DNA of 64,000 bases from Fomitopsis serialis (lineage: Eukaryota > Basidiomycota > Agaricomycetes > Polyporales > Fomitopsidaceae), in assembly GCF_022376445.1 (NCBI RefSeq), contig NW_025954988.1, positions 62,001 through 126,000 on the forward strand, in the 5' to 3' direction. Made by a program: the position numbers and the translations under genes. The notes beneath the pieces are model-generated. The model was not told the DNA's origin, made no database searches, and worked only from the letters and a program-made list of their open reading frames with translations. This document shows positions 45,824 to 58,204 of this stretch, one piece after another. Position 1 is the first letter of the stretch. Each line of letters begins with the position of its first letter.

Positions 45824-47157
45824 GGCGTTCGCATCATGATCCTTGCGCCACCGTCAGACGGGATCATCTCCTTGACTTGTACGATGCCATCTATTGCCAG
45901 CTCATATCTAGACAACTTGACGAGATCTTGTTTTACCTATAGACCACAAATCCACTGTAGCGTATGAAGACGTTTGTTGACCATGATGCCAGAGTAGTCG
46001 CTGTCATAGCTGGTGTGGGCACCTTAAGCCTGGATTTGAGGATATCTTGCAAGACCGTCTTCCTGTGATTTGACGAAACCCGCAATCACGAAACGACGAA
46101 GAGTCTTGCATCGGGATATTGATAGACATGCGATACAATGCCGAGGGACATATGTCGAACAAAAGTCACTGGTGACCTATCCCCCTGAGAAAGGGCCATC
46201 ACACAGATAGCACTCGAGAAAGTACACACAGTGAGGCAAATGAGCCAGTGTCCAGATTCCCGTGTAGACAGCAAGCAGCAAGTAGCATGATAGTGGTCGG
46301 ACTAGCGGTCCAAGCGGCGACGGTGGTTAGACAGACACATGGGTGTAGCCAAAACAGCTGAGAGCGGAACCATATATACGTAATGAGAACGAACATCTCG
46401 CTGCGTGTTGCGGTAGACACCTGGTAGACACTTTGACCGCAGCCAACAGACGGAGTTGATCGCATGCATGCGCTCTTGTAGTACCGCTTTGAGAATACTT
46501 TGCGCCGGAAGAGACCAGAATTGTTGCGGAAGACCGCAAGGCGGTGTTCTTGTAGGCCTTGAACAACAACAGGACGCCAGTGGCGAGAACCGCCCCTATG
46601 ACAACCACAATCCCATTGTTAACGTCAAACATATATATCGGCGGATGCCCACAGACACTTTCAAATTTTCTGCACTACATATCTTGTTAATCGCGAGCTG
46701 GCTCCGTACACCCCATTCATTCCCTTGGTCATGATCGCAGTCTTTCCGATAATCTTGCTGCCTAGAATACAACACCTAGCCCGCGGCAAGGCAAAAGCAC
46801 GCCCAGACGAGCCTCCACGCAAGATCGGTGGCAGAAGACGATGGTGCACCATGCAGCGAGGTAGTCATAAGACACGGCAAGTACGGGATGAGGACCGGGG
46901 TAGCGAGCGGGGGCAAGGAGCTGGACGGTTCGACGCGCTGAAACGGCTGGTGCATGGGGTAGGTGTAGGTGGTCACGTGGGAGAGACGCGTCGGTGGCTG
47001 AGGGGCTCGGCGCGTCTGAGCCGGGGAGGCGAGTCGAGTGCGGCGAGACAGCGACAGCCCCCGCATCCCCTCCTTCCACGCCCTTCCCCGCACCAGCCTT
47101 GCATGCGTCCCCGCTCTTAAGTCTCCGCACGCTCTTCCTGCCAGGGCAGTCACGAGT
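45824..47157. other. Intergenic region with one possible small membrane-protein ORF
   Basis: This 1.3-kb stretch has no confident gene. On the minus strand at 46632-46480, MFDVNNGIVVVIGAVLATGV followed by LLLFKAYKN makes a good single membrane helix, so a small spliced membrane protein may exist, but the downstream frame is poor. I do not call it as a gene. Confidence 0.35.
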
Positions 47158-49068
47158 ATGTCCTGCACTCCCCGCATCCGCGCCCTCCTCGTCCTCGACC
47201 TCATACGCTCCCCGCCACAGCTCGGCTTCGCTGGCCTTGACGCCCACTCTGCCTCCGTCCTGGCGCCATATGTGGAAACGACAGCGAAGAGCAAGGACAG
47301 ACGCTGCTTGTCTTCGATGCAGCAGAAATTGCAGCCGCAGATCCCTCTGCGGCGTGGCAACCTCGACAGCGACTGCAAGCGGCCTGCTCATGCGCCACGA
47401 CACGCCTCGCGAAGACCGGCTGACAGGCATTCGTTTCCACCACGCACAAAGGATGCGGCGCGCAGCTTGAGTTTGACTACACTGTACGAGGTATATGAGG
47501 CAGACGAGGACCAGAGCGCCACCGTACGTCTCTATCCTTCCTATCACTACCTCTATTCTAAATACCAGACCATGGCCAGGATGGCCTCTCCGACATGGAC
47601 CACACTCTGGTATGTTTTCACTCCCATGCATACCACGTCGACTCAATGCGCGAGCAGATTACGAAAGAGCATCTCGCAAAGATTGAAGACGACTGGTCAA
47701 GATGGCGGGCTTCTCGGGAGAAGAATGTGCGACCATCCCCATCCTCTCCTGAGTCGCAGTCTAACAAAGCTCACCCTCTAGGACCATCTCCGGGAGCTGC
47801 AGCTCGACCGCCGCAATATAGTCCTCGACTCCGCCCGTCCGGACGTCACACCACACATAGTCATCACACCTCCCGACTCCGTGGATGCATGGAATAATTA
47901 CTGGGCAATCTGTGTGAACAGGACGGGACCGCAGGACTCCGCATGTCTAGAACTACCTCAGCGACATGACGGCCTCGACCCGCTCGCGTGCTCACCGGCC
48001 CCCGTTGACGGGGTAAGGCGTGTGCACCGTGCGGCCGCAAGCGCACCGCAGTGCGGCAATATGGAGGCAGAGGCGCGTACGCTGTTCTCCCCAGAACCTC
48101 GGAGAGTGTTCAGTCGGTCTTGGTTCCATTCAAGGGTATGTTCGTTCAAAACTCTATGAACGGAGTTGGATTTACAACGTTAGGTGGCGCTTGCTGCGCA
48201 GGAACGTGAATTGCCGTTTCTCGATAATATATCTGCAGCGCTGCATCGTCGGCAGCTCAGACTTGCAGTGAGTGCATCTTTCTCGACATCCGCGGATGGT
48301 TGGTTAATTGAACCTTGTAGGCGCTGGACGCAGCTTCCATTGCACCGTCATTCCGGGCACGATGGGAGGTGCTTGAGTTCGCCCACCGGCTCGAAAGAAC
48401 GTTCAAGTGGACAGACGAGGCGGAGGTGCGTGCATCTCTCTCACCTCTTGTGTCGTATGAGGTACTCACCCGTCCGCACGTAGCCTCTGCTCTCATATTT
48501 CAACCATTGCCTGGATACAACCGTCATCGACTCCCCAACACCCTGCACAGTACCACACATCGTCATCCAAGAACCTGCTTCCAGCGAACCACCATTCGCC
48601 GCATCGTACCACAACCCCACGCCATCCCAGCAAGACTGCTACTACCTCACCGTCCCCGCATCCTTCGTCCACTTCGTCAACGACGAATCTTACATCTGGG
48701 GCTCCTCCGGACGTACGGGGGAAGAGGAAGAGGACTGCGCACCGCTCTTGGTCGGGGCAGTAGAAATGGAGGCGGAGGCGGACTCGACGTCGGCATCGGC
48801 GGGCTCCTGGGGCGAAGGCCCAGACACACCGTGCGGGTCGCACTACGAGCTGGGCGAGGCCATTATCGAGGAGTTCGAGGACTACGTCGAGCAGGACGAG
48901 GACGGCCTCCGGCCTTCGCCGCCTCTAGCGGAATCATGCTGCGCGGCGGTGGAGGAGCCCGCGGGGATGGTGTCTGTGGACGTGTTTGAGTGCGAGGAGG
49001 AGGATGAGTTGCCCCCGTTTGATGATTGGTATCAGAGCATCGCGAGTAGGGCGGCCCCGACTGCATAA
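47158..49068 (+). CDS. Multi-exon hypothetical protein, unrecognised
   Basis: The gene probably starts at 47158 (MSCTPRIRALLVLDLIRSPP) and, through six or more short introns, reads GLSDMDHTL (near 47580), EQITKEHLAKIEDDWSRWRA (near 47660), DHLRELQLDRRNIVLDSARP (near 47785), KRTAVRQYGGRGAYAVLPRT (near 48040), VALAAQERELPFLDNISAAL (near 48185), RARWEVLEFAHRLERTFKWT (near 48360) and finally CYYLTVPASFVHFVNDESYI with an acidic tail, stop at 49066-49068. Several of these exons have good GT-AG borders. The product would be about 500 residues, soluble, with helical middle exons and an acidic, disordered C-terminus. I recognise no domain. The first exon is the least certain part. Confidence 0.55.
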
Positions 49069-52000
49069 ATTCTTTGGGATGGCGATACCCAGCCGCGGTA
49101 GAGTAACGTCGTATAATGTGTACTATAGCTGTGTAGCATACTATACTGTACATCATACTAAGTCGCCTTTGCGTTATTGCATTCGAGGTCCACCCTTATG
49201 GAACCTACGCGACCGGTCCTCGGTCCGTGATCATACGGTATCCCCTTGCAAATTGGTACTTGGAGGTACGGCGATGACTGAGCGTATTGAGGACTGATGT
49301 GCTACCAGTAGGCTACTACCCGCACCCGAAGTCGTCAAAGACCTGTCTGACTATTAGTCCCCCTTGGGCTGTGGAATTCGTACCGTTGCTTGCAATCGCT
49401 TGAGCAACAAGGCTATATCAAACTGGGATACGAGCCATGTATCTAGTCTCCCCAGGCAGACGTAGACAATTCCTTCAACCTTCGTGCCTCAGGATATCCT
49501 TGTCCATGTATCAGGAAACTTTGCGGAAGAACCTGTCCATTCTATCAAAAGTGCGCATGCAGAGGAGGGATATCAATCAATGTAGGTCGTCGGTGTATTG
49601 TTTAACACTTGCGCCGGGTGGTATTTGCCGTCATCCGGGTGGAGACTATCGGCATAGTACCCGATACCTCGCAAAGCGGGTATAGTAACCCATGATGAAT
49701 GAATGAAGCCAGAAGGAGTATTGTCTCGGAATGGAGTGATCATTGAACTCGAAGACCTGGGGAAAACCTATCGTCATGGTCCTATCAGGGCCGCAAGACT
49801 TTTTGTTATACTTGCACCGTGACCCACTGGAAGCGCAGCACCATCCCAGAAAGACCCAGCGATAGGCCGTAGCCGACGAATGGTAGATCACACTCACTAT
49901 GTCCCGTTCAATCGGTGGTCCCAGGTCGACGTCAATTTACTGACCTGCAAAACAGTGCATCCCTGACGTGCAACGTGGCTACGGTTACATCAGCGCTGCG
50001 TGCGCGCGCCGCAACAGTCAGGCCATAACATGCGAATCACTGCATATATTACATACCAGCGAGGGTGCGTACGCGTTCAAGGAGCTGCCAGCGGCAGATA
50101 ATAGGTGTTGTCAAGCCAGGCGCGGTGGCAGCCTGAGCACTAAATGCGGCGCGTTTTTCGACACAGCGGATGCCGAGACTGCAGTATGTCTACGTACGCA
50201 GCTCACCTAACCGCATCAGTTGTGCAGTGAATCCATATCTTCTCACAACTGTCGTAGCTACTCACCCGGCTTCTCCATGTGGCATTGATAAGTTTCTTCT
50301 CTTCCGTGCGAAACAGCCCACCGGCGTCATCTTGTCAGCGAATGAGAGATCGACTACAAGTACAGGGTTGCAGATGCCTTGCGCCGGGTAGGAGCCACGT
50401 CGTTGTGCGGAGAATCATCTTGCGGATGGTTGCGTGCCTCCTGCACCAACTCCCAGATGTCCTTGCCGTCGCCACACGACGAGTCGCGTCGGCCGTGCCA
50501 TCTGCATAAGCCAGCTATGCTTGCGGCTAGAGAACCACGGCGGCCGTGCGGTAAGCAAACGATCTATCACGAAGTGTGAAGACGGCCTTCATTGCGCGGG
50601 GTCTCCCCATCCTGCAGAGAGAAGCAGCCAACTCACCGGCCTGAACTTGCTCACCCATCGATGCCCACCATTCAAATATTCACCCATCGCAGCCAGCTCT
50701 TATGAAAGGGGCGAGTGCGAGACCTGCTCGCCTTCACTAAAGCCTACGCTGGGCCACATGGGGGATATTCTACTAATACTGCAATGGCGTGACCATTCTG
50801 TCAGATTCTGGATATCACACTGTCAACAGGTTACTTCGCGCACAAGTCCAAGAAGGGAGGAAGGAGTGCATAAACGGCTGCACGCACTCTGAGCTCCCCT
50901 ACTGCCCGGAGCATCTGGCATGTTCTCTTCACGGTCAAATGCAGTAGCAGGCTAGACCGAGGTTGGACTCGTTGAAATCAGTCACCGAGTGAGCACAGCT
51001 GAAGCGAGGAACAATCGCACCTTTTGCGGGCATTTGCATCCTGTACTGCCCCCTGATCAGAGTGGCCAGCGCTATATGCCACGTCGTACATCAAACAAAG
51101 ATTCAAGCAGCGAAACCGTATGGTACCACACGGGACCGATCGGTCGTTCCTTATCTTCTGTCAATCCTGGCGACTGTCAGCAGCTGACGGGAAGCTGTAC
51201 GCCGGCTGACCGTTGATGTGCAAATGACGATTGTATACGTTGCCGCGAGAGGGAACCGTCGTGCTCGACGAGATGTCGATTGCGCCAGGGTGATGATGAT
51301 GTCGAGCCCGAGTTGTCCGGAGATGGTGCGGTTGCGAAAACCAAAGTCAGACGAGACAGAGGTCCGACATCTGGACGTGTGGTTAGCGAGGGGAACGGGA
51401 ATCGGCTAGTCGACTGGTGAGTAGTAAGTATACTACTTACCGCGAGGACAGCGGTGGCTGTAGCCACCAACACAGAGCACCAGACTGCCGGTTTGCCGCA
51501 TATAGTCCTACGAGAAGACGGGTCCGGCCTGTCGATGCGCGCGCGAAGACTTCTGTGAACGGTTCGTACTGCAGGCCAGTACCGATCCCTTCACAGAGGT
51601 CTCGCGCAGCCAAGAAGCCTAGCATGCATCCCGGGCCAAAGACAGCACGCGTTATCGCCCAGTCGACTGTCGAGCGCGCTGACGATATCACGCATCCACA
51701 CCGGTACTCACATGTCCACCCACCGCAGCCAAAGCCTTGATCAACGCTACGCGCGCCGTACTAGTACCACTAGGACCAAGCCCGCGTTAGCATCTTCGAC
51801 GCACGTCGACGTCGCGGCTGCCGCCGGGTCGACGGCTCTTCGACGCTAGCACGGTTTCCGCCACACCCTTTCCTTGGACTCGCGACTGCGAGTCGGAAGC
51901 AAGTCGGAAGTATGCGGAATGGCCTAGCGTCCTACTATTTTGAATTGGCAAGTACTTGGACACTACACAGCCGGTTTGGGGTGGCGACGATCGTTTCGTT

Positions 52001-53734
52001 AGCTGGTAGACGTTTCCCCGCACGCACGAGTAGCGTGCACGATGCCGCGATGGTAGGAGATGGTCTGGACTCTGCGCCTGATGGTAGACATGTTTGCTAA
52101 ATCAAGCTGACATGATGAAGCGAGTTGGACAGGGAGGGAGCACCTGTGCCGTTTGGAGAAGCCATTAACACAGACCGTAAGTAACGTCGACTAATGCCGA
52201 CACATGATTTCGGCGGAACCGCCAGTTGTAACCCGGAGGGAGAGAGAAAGAGGGTTTCTGGGCTAACATGTTTGTGAAGGTTGCTTCGTTTGCGCCGGTC
52301 TGCCTGCTGACCTTATGTCAGCCCGAGGCAACATGTTTCGTCCGAAGGGAAGCTAAATGCAAAAGCCTCCGCCGAGTTGGCACCCCCACACCTGCAGGCA
52401 GGAGGCAGCGACGGTTATAACTTACGTGCACACGCGGACAACGCGACGGCCACGCCTGCGAGGCCACAAAGCGCAGATTGGACGCGGGGGGTCCCGGGTA
52501 TGATAGAAGGGAGACGGAGTGAATGGCGGAGGACGGCGTACGAGTGACGCCGGTTCGGCATGATGAGAGAGTGCGCAAGGGGATGCCGTTACCCGAGCCC
52601 TTCCAGAATGTCAGTAGCCTTTGTGGCGGGCTGCCCAGTTCGCCCGCGTGAACCTCGAGACAGGGACGCCACCATCAGCTTAGCCCAGGACGCGCAGCAG
52701 AATGCGGGGAGTGCTGTACCCTCAGCGATTGATCACACTAGAGAGCGATGGATTGACGAGAATTAACTGCGCAAGCGTGGATACACCTCAGGAATGGAGG
52801 AGCGTACGTACCTGTACGTTATGTGGAAAAGTACTGGACCTGTGGAGGCACGGCCTCATAGGTCTGGCTCTGTGCACGAAAGGAAAGGGCCACCGGTTCA
52901 TCAAGAATGACGGCAGGCCGCCGTCCGGCAGCATGCTTACGCTACATAGAATGAATGTGCTGACTGGCCTGAAGGACGCTCGTGCGCGTGAGATGTGGAT
53001 GCATCTGACGATGGGCCCAAGGTCTGGTAGCATCTGGGGGAAACAGAAAGTACGATGAGAAGATGGCAGAGGCGCTAAGGTGAGTATTGCCGCGAGGGTA
53101 CCCCGCGCTCGAGACGCTGGGAGGCTTCGAGCGAACTACAAACGTGCGACGGCGAGTGCGTCACCTAGTGCATACGCAGCGAGCAAGACGAGGGGGAAAA
53201 CCCGGGAGGATAAAAGGCGTCCAAGGCACGGGCAGAGCCGCAGTCCGCGTCGATAGGCCCAGCGCAGGCCGGTTGCGGGCAAATTGAGGACGGCAGATAC
53301 GGCGAGGGGGCTTCCGGCCTGGGGAGACGGATAACGCGGGCGGGCTGCAATGAATCAGAAGAACGCGCTATAGGCACTCGCTCTATGCCTCCGCAGCCGT
53401 ACGGAATAGGCAGGAGGACCACCAAGATGGGCGCCGGCGAGGGCGGTGGCACGCCGATTAAAGCGGCGGGAGGCCGCAGAAGATTGCCATACTGGGAGAA
53501 CGGCGGGCCGATAGCCGGAGAATGCGAGCAATGGACCATGGGCGGCTATCAAAAATGATTTTGGAGCCAAGTATAGGTGCAGATCGAAATCACTGCACTC
53601 CTCGCACTCTCGCAGGCGTCCCCTTTGCGCGAGAACTCCCTTCTCGCCCGTCACCCGCTCGGCCTATAACCCCGGCCGCTTCCTACCTCCCCTCTTTCCC
53701 TCCTTCTTCCACGACCCCTCCCCCCGGGCCTCCC
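49069..53734. other. Gene-poor 4.6-kb region
   Basis: No frame above about 120 codons shows a domain or consistent splicing. A possible decayed coding patch lies on the minus strand around 51660-51440 (FGPGCMLGFLAARDLCEGIG, then TRLLVGLYAANRQSGALC), and an open frame of 118 codons lies at 52702-53058 on the plus strand (CTLCGKVLDLWRHGL). Neither is convincing. The base composition drifts and AT-rich runs occur. This may be an old transposon graveyard or a regulatory buffer. Confidence 0.4.
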
Positions 53735-55987
53735 ATGAGCGACAGCGTCACCATCTCTCTCCTCCCTGTCTCGCTCGCCCTCGTCCACGTCCCCGTTCAC
53801 GACTAGATACCCTCACCCAGCACATCCTCCGCCAGATCCTCAGACCCAAGACCAGCTTCCTAAATATCACCTGCAACGAGATTGAGCTCAGCCTCTTCGC
53901 CGAGGGTCACGCGCTCAAGGAGTTTGAGAACATCGCACGCAAGGACGTACGAAAGCTGCGCAGGAGAAGGGAGACGCAGAGCGCCAGCAGGCCATGTCAG
54001 AGGGCACAGAGCAGGCGGCGCAGGCCCGACTGGGAGCCTATAGAGGTGTCGTCCGACAGATGGAGTGTCCTCCAGATTGACTCGCATTCTGACTCACTCG
54101 GTGCGTCCAAATTCGTTGTGTGCTCCAGGCCCGTACTAAACGCTCGTCCTCGAAGGCGACAATTCTGGCGCGCGAGTGCGCGAATTGTCGGCGCCTCTCG
54201 CCGCCGCGGGCATCTCCATCCTCTACCAGTCCTCGTACATGAGCGACTTCATCTTCGTGAGTAAGCCTGAAGTTTTCTGCCGACCCCCCTCACAATATTG
54301 CACGTAACCCGGCTGTACCTATCCCAGACCTATCCAGTCCCTTCATCCTTATCGCCGTCGGTTCCTTAACCCTCCTTCCGTTCGATCCGGTCTGATGTAT
54401 GCCGGCATTCATTTACCGGTTCTACACATCCTCTGCGTCTATCAACTATGACGATTCGCTTGCTCAACGCCTTCTATTAGGTAAAATCCGCTCGCCTATC
54501 CCAGGTGATGTCTCTGCTTGCGACGGCAGGATTTGACCTATACTCGGACAACCCCGCCAACCTCACCGCGCAGCTATCGACGTTCGCCTCGCCGCTGCTC
54601 TCGCCTACACAGGACGATATCTCGGTCTCCCTACTGGACCTCAACTCGCTGGGTCCAACATCGGGCAGCACGCGGGTAGACCCAGGCGGAGGCGCGGTAT
54701 TCACTCGCTCACGCAGCAGCACCGACGCGACCAACAGTTCCTCGGGCAGCCGCGCACCTTCTATCTTACAGATGTCAAGCCCGCACGACTTCTCCCCCGG
54801 CCCGACCTCGCCCATCTCGCCTCTCGCCTTCGACATGCCCGTGCCGCCATCAAGCGAGGGTGATGCGGACGCAGATGCAGATGCAGACACTGAAGGCGAC
54901 GACGTGCTGATGAAGACGCCCGCACCAGGCCCTGCGCCAAGGCCGGCGATGAGCCGCTCGCAGTCGCACTCCCCCTCGGGGTGCGACGTGAGCGTGCTCG
55001 TGCCGGACTTGACGTACGTCGGCCTGTCGGACGAGCATGCGGAGATGTGGGGGCTGAAGATCGTCAAGCTCGTCGCGTACCCGGACCTCATCGCTGGTGC
55101 AGGCACGGGGCACTCGAGCTCGTCCAGCGAGTCGGCGGGGTCGTGCTCGCCGGTGTCGCCGCTTGAGCCTGCGGCGGCAGCAGTGGACGCCTCGGTGATA
55201 ATTGCGGGTGCCATGAGTAGGATGGAGAGTGGGAATGGGAGCGGGAGCGATACGACAACCCGTGTCGGCGCAGGCTCGGACAAGGAAGAAATCACGTTGT
55301 ACGAGCATGCTGAACAAAGTATGCCCTGGGAGGAGGACCTCAGCGGCGACGCCGAGTCGAGTGACGAAGACGGCTACTTCTCATCGAGCCCGCGGTTAGG
55401 CGATGACCTCCTGTCAGGCGCAAGACCGCCGCTCATGCACCACGACACTGCACACCCTGCGCGGCCCCCTCTCACGACACGCTCGCGCTCCGAGTCTAGC
55501 TCATCGACGACGTCATCTTCAGCGGGTCCCTCAACGACCCCACTCGTACCTTTCTTCTCCTTTACGCGCACGAGCGAAGGCTCGTCGCTCACTGCGCCGG
55601 TCTCCCTGCTGGCGGCGCTCTTCCCGCCGAACGAGCGGGACATGGTGATATGCAGCGATGAACTGTTCAACCTCGACTCAAGGCAGGCATCCCCAGAGGG
55701 GGATGTTGACGAGGATGACGAGGACGACGAGAGGACACCTCAGGGTCCGCTTAGGTGTCTGCAGATTGACTTGCGAAAGTTCGGACTAGGTACGTCAATA
55801 GCGCATCCGCATCAAGCTTCGCTGACCACCTTTCCCTCTAGACAAGCACGGTCTAGTGAACCGCTTCTCGCGCACGCTCGAGGAGAACGGGATCAACCAC
55901 ATGTACAATTCGACCTACAAGACCGCGAACCTCCTCGTCGACAAGGCGCACGCGAGCCGTGCGCAGGCGCTGCTGCGATCATGCTGA
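53735..55987 (+). CDS. CASTOR-like ACT-domain protein with apparent frameshift
   Basis: Human CASTOR proteins bind arginine and regulate the TORC1-controlling GATOR2; fungal members of this ACT family are uncharacterised. The start MSDSVTISLLPVSLALVHVP at 53735 runs into a stop (VHD) at 53804-53806, while the next frame opens with RSRLDTLTQHILRQILRPKT. The two parts align only if one base is missing in the CCCC run at 53791-53794. Further exons read NITCNEIELSLFAEGHALKE, DRWSVLQIDSHSDSL, GISILYQSSYMSDFIF, then VKSARLSQVMSLLATAGFDL after a 225-nt intron. A long Ser-rich insert follows, with a second ACT segment (LTYVGLSDEHAEMWGLKIVK). The last exon gives VNRFSRTLEENGINHMYNST and the end DKAHASRAQALLRSC. 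Sequencing error or a real lesion cannot be told apart. Confidence 0.72.
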
Positions 55988-57184
55988 ACTTCGACGTTCG
56001 CTGCTACGCTTTGCGCAGTTTCTTCTTCGCCTTCAAGCCCCCGCTCTACCTCCGCCGCCGACCCCCACGTTACGACAACGACAAAATGCCCTGCACGAGC
56101 ATCACGCACTGTGTAAATAAAACGTGCCATGTGTCCTTCCATATACCTTCTGGTTTCTGGTTTCCCGTTCCCGTCTCCAGTTGCATCGCATGCTATCCCA
56201 CCCACCGCTTCGCCCTCGCACGCACGTCCCATCCCATCTGACCATGCTCCCCAGTTCATTTCCCACATTTTTATTACCTTGCTTCGAACGTCCCACCCCT
56301 CGCGGCTTGGCCCCTCTCGCGTTGCTTACGTCCGCGTCTCCGTCTCCCTTCGGGTTTCCTCGGTCTGCCGTCCCCTGGTTCGAATCACGATCAACAGCGA
56401 ACACCCCTCACGCCCACGCTCATCTACCGCCGGCTCCCACCCCCCATAGCGCACGTTCGTTCTGTATTCCCCGCCTCCACACCCCACGAGCCGTCCCTGC
56501 TCCCCGTCCGCAATCGCACACGGCCCTTGTAACATTTGGATATCCGGACCCTGTACGTCCCCCACCCAGCCTACCCCTGACGTTGCGAGGATCGCCGCCG
56601 ATCGTCACATCCGCATTCCCACTCATCGGTCCCTTGTCATCGTCATGCCATATCATTCCGAGTCGGTTTTACAATTTAAACAGATGCTGCACTGTACAGT
56701 CTGGTCGTTGAATGCTGTTGTATTCATAGCACGAGATAGGCTTTGTAACCTGTGTATCTGATGGGATATTGCTGCTGCTGAACCTACTGCGAAGATCCGC
56801 AGCTCATCCCATGATATTGTTAGACCTCCTCCCGAAACCGTGTGCACAGGCGGAGGGCGGGTATGTTGCAAAATCTGGGATGTACGGATTGCAGAATCAC
56901 GTGAACAGTGTGTGCCTCTGGTAGTATATCGGTTAGTACACGCGCCTGTCATCTCTACTATCTATCTCCGCGATGCTCGACTCCCCGCCAGAGAGTTGGG
57001 TTATCCCAGAATGTTTTGTCTCGTCCGAGTAAGCTAGCTGCATCGTTCAGACGTTCACATACAACCCTTGGACGTGGCGCACGAATATGCACAGATGTGC
57101 TCGCGCAAATGTGAGATTATACATTCGTCCAGTACAGTTGGCAACAAACGTCAATACATTTTCGTGCGTAACGCACGCACGCTT
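55988..57184. other. Convergent intergenic region
   Basis: These 1.2 kb lie between the 3' ends of the CASTOR-like gene (plus) and SDR paralogue B (minus). There is pyrimidine-rich plus-strand sequence at 56120-56650 and no coding signal. It probably includes a long 3' UTR. Confidence 0.4.
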
Positions 57185-58204
57185 TCAAGCCTGCTTTGCT
57201 CTAGCGGCAGTCTGCTGCATAGCCTCCGCGACCGTCTTATCGAGCATGTGCTCAGGAAGAAGCCCCGTCACCCAGTTGAGTATAGCATGTGGCATCCACG
57301 GTGTGTACTGTCTCCTTCCACACCCAATCTTCGCCACCACCGCCTTCGCAAAGCGGTCCGCGGTGGGGCACACGAGCGACGCCTTGGCTTTGTGGCTGTT
57401 CGACTGGACCTCGCCGACGGTGATGCACGCGAAGCGCACGCCGGACGGGGCGCCCCAGAGCTGCTCGTCGTTGTCGAGCCCCCGCGCGAGCGCACGGACG
57501 AAGGCCTTGGAGGCGGCGTATGCGACGAGGCGCGGGGGCGTGATGTCGGCGGTGACGGAGCCGACGAAGTGGACAATGACGGGGCCGCGCTTGGCGGAGG
57601 TGCGTAGGGATGGGAGGAGGGCCCGTGTGAGGAGGAGATGGAACATGGCATTTTGGTGGACAATGCCGGCCAGATGCGTGTCGGTGAAACTGTCGATGCT
57701 GTTGTGTGCAGGAGGGTCAGCGATGCGACACGCCAGGTAAGGAAGGGGGACGCACCCGTCTTGGGCGATACCTGAGCCTCCAACATTGTGTATCACGACC
57801 GTAACGTTGAGGTCGGAAAACGGCTGTACGAGCTTCGCAAAGTCATGGCTTGGATCCGAGGCATCCGCGATGAAGTAGCGAACGTCGCGGTTGCCTCGCG
57901 CGCGGATCTCGTCCGCGACCTTGCGGAGCTTCTCCTCGTTGCGTCCATGCAGGATGAGGTTGAAGCCGCTATCGTATAGCTCACGCGCGACGGCGTTCCC
58001 AATGCCGTCGGACGCGCCGGTCACGAGTGCGTATGCTGGAGGACCGTGGATGTAGCGGTGCACGCTGGACGGGCGGAGCCAGTAGAACCACGCGAAGTCG
58101 AGCAGTCTCCTGGTCTGGTATGCCGCGTACGCTCCGCACAGCAGAGTGAGCAGCGGAGGCGGTACAGGGAGCGAGTCGAATACACCCTGGAATACGGCGG
58201 CCAT
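57185..58204 (-). CDS. Membrane-anchored short-chain dehydrogenase/reductase, paralogue B
   Basis: The start at 58204 (MAAVFQGVFDSLPVPPPLLT) gives a hydrophobic N-terminus, then LRPSSVHRYIHGPPAYALVT and TGASDGIGNAVARELYDSGF. HNVGGSGIA precedes an intron (about 57753-57699, GTGCGT to AACAG) whose length is a multiple of three and which has no stop, so the unspliced frame also stays open; the paralogues show it should be removed. The second exon has SIDSFTDTHLAGIVHQNAMF, HFVGSVTADITPP and YAASKAFVRALARG (Y-x3-K), ending near ETVAEAMQQT. It is the same type as paralogue A (32.2-33.2 kb) and C (58.8-59.8 kb); likely an ER 3-ketoacyl-CoA or steroid-type reductase, but the substrate is unknown. Confidence 0.86.
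   Translation of the reverse strand: MAAVFQGVFDSLPVPPPLLTLLCGAYAAYQTRRLLDFAWFYWLRPSSVHRYIHGPPAYALVTGASDGIGNAVARELYDSGFNLILHGRNEEKLRKVADEIRARGNRDVRYFIADASDPSHDFAKLVQPFSDLNVTVVIHNVGGSGIAQDGCVPLPYLACRIADPPAHNSIDSFTDTHLAGIVHQNAMFHLLLTRALLPSLRTSAKRGPVIVHFVGSVTADITPPRLVAYAASKAFVRALARGLDNDEQLWGAPSGVRFACITVGEVQSNSHKAKASLVCPTADRFAKAVVAKIGCGRRQYTPWMPHAILNWVTGLLPEHMLDKTVAEAMQQTAARAKQA

Noticed and set aside
46762..47646. A 294-codon open frame on the minus strand
   Set aside because: Composition is Arg/Ser/Cys-heavy with no domain, and it opposes the spliced hypothetical gene, whose exons have good GT-AG borders.
48369..48989. A 206-codon frame ending in an Arg/Gly-rich tract
   Set aside because: The tract (TYGGRGRGLRTALGRG) is an out-of-frame reading of the acidic C-terminal exon of the gene at 47158-49068.
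52702..53058. A 118-codon plus-strand frame with CTLCGKVLDLWRHGL
   Set aside because: A zinc-finger-like C-x2-C pair is present, but the partner His/Cys spacing fits no known finger, and there is no start context or splice support.
54477..55295. A 272-codon open frame antisense to the CASTOR-like gene
   Set aside because: It mirrors the Ser-rich insertion; the sense strand carries ACT-domain motifs on both sides.
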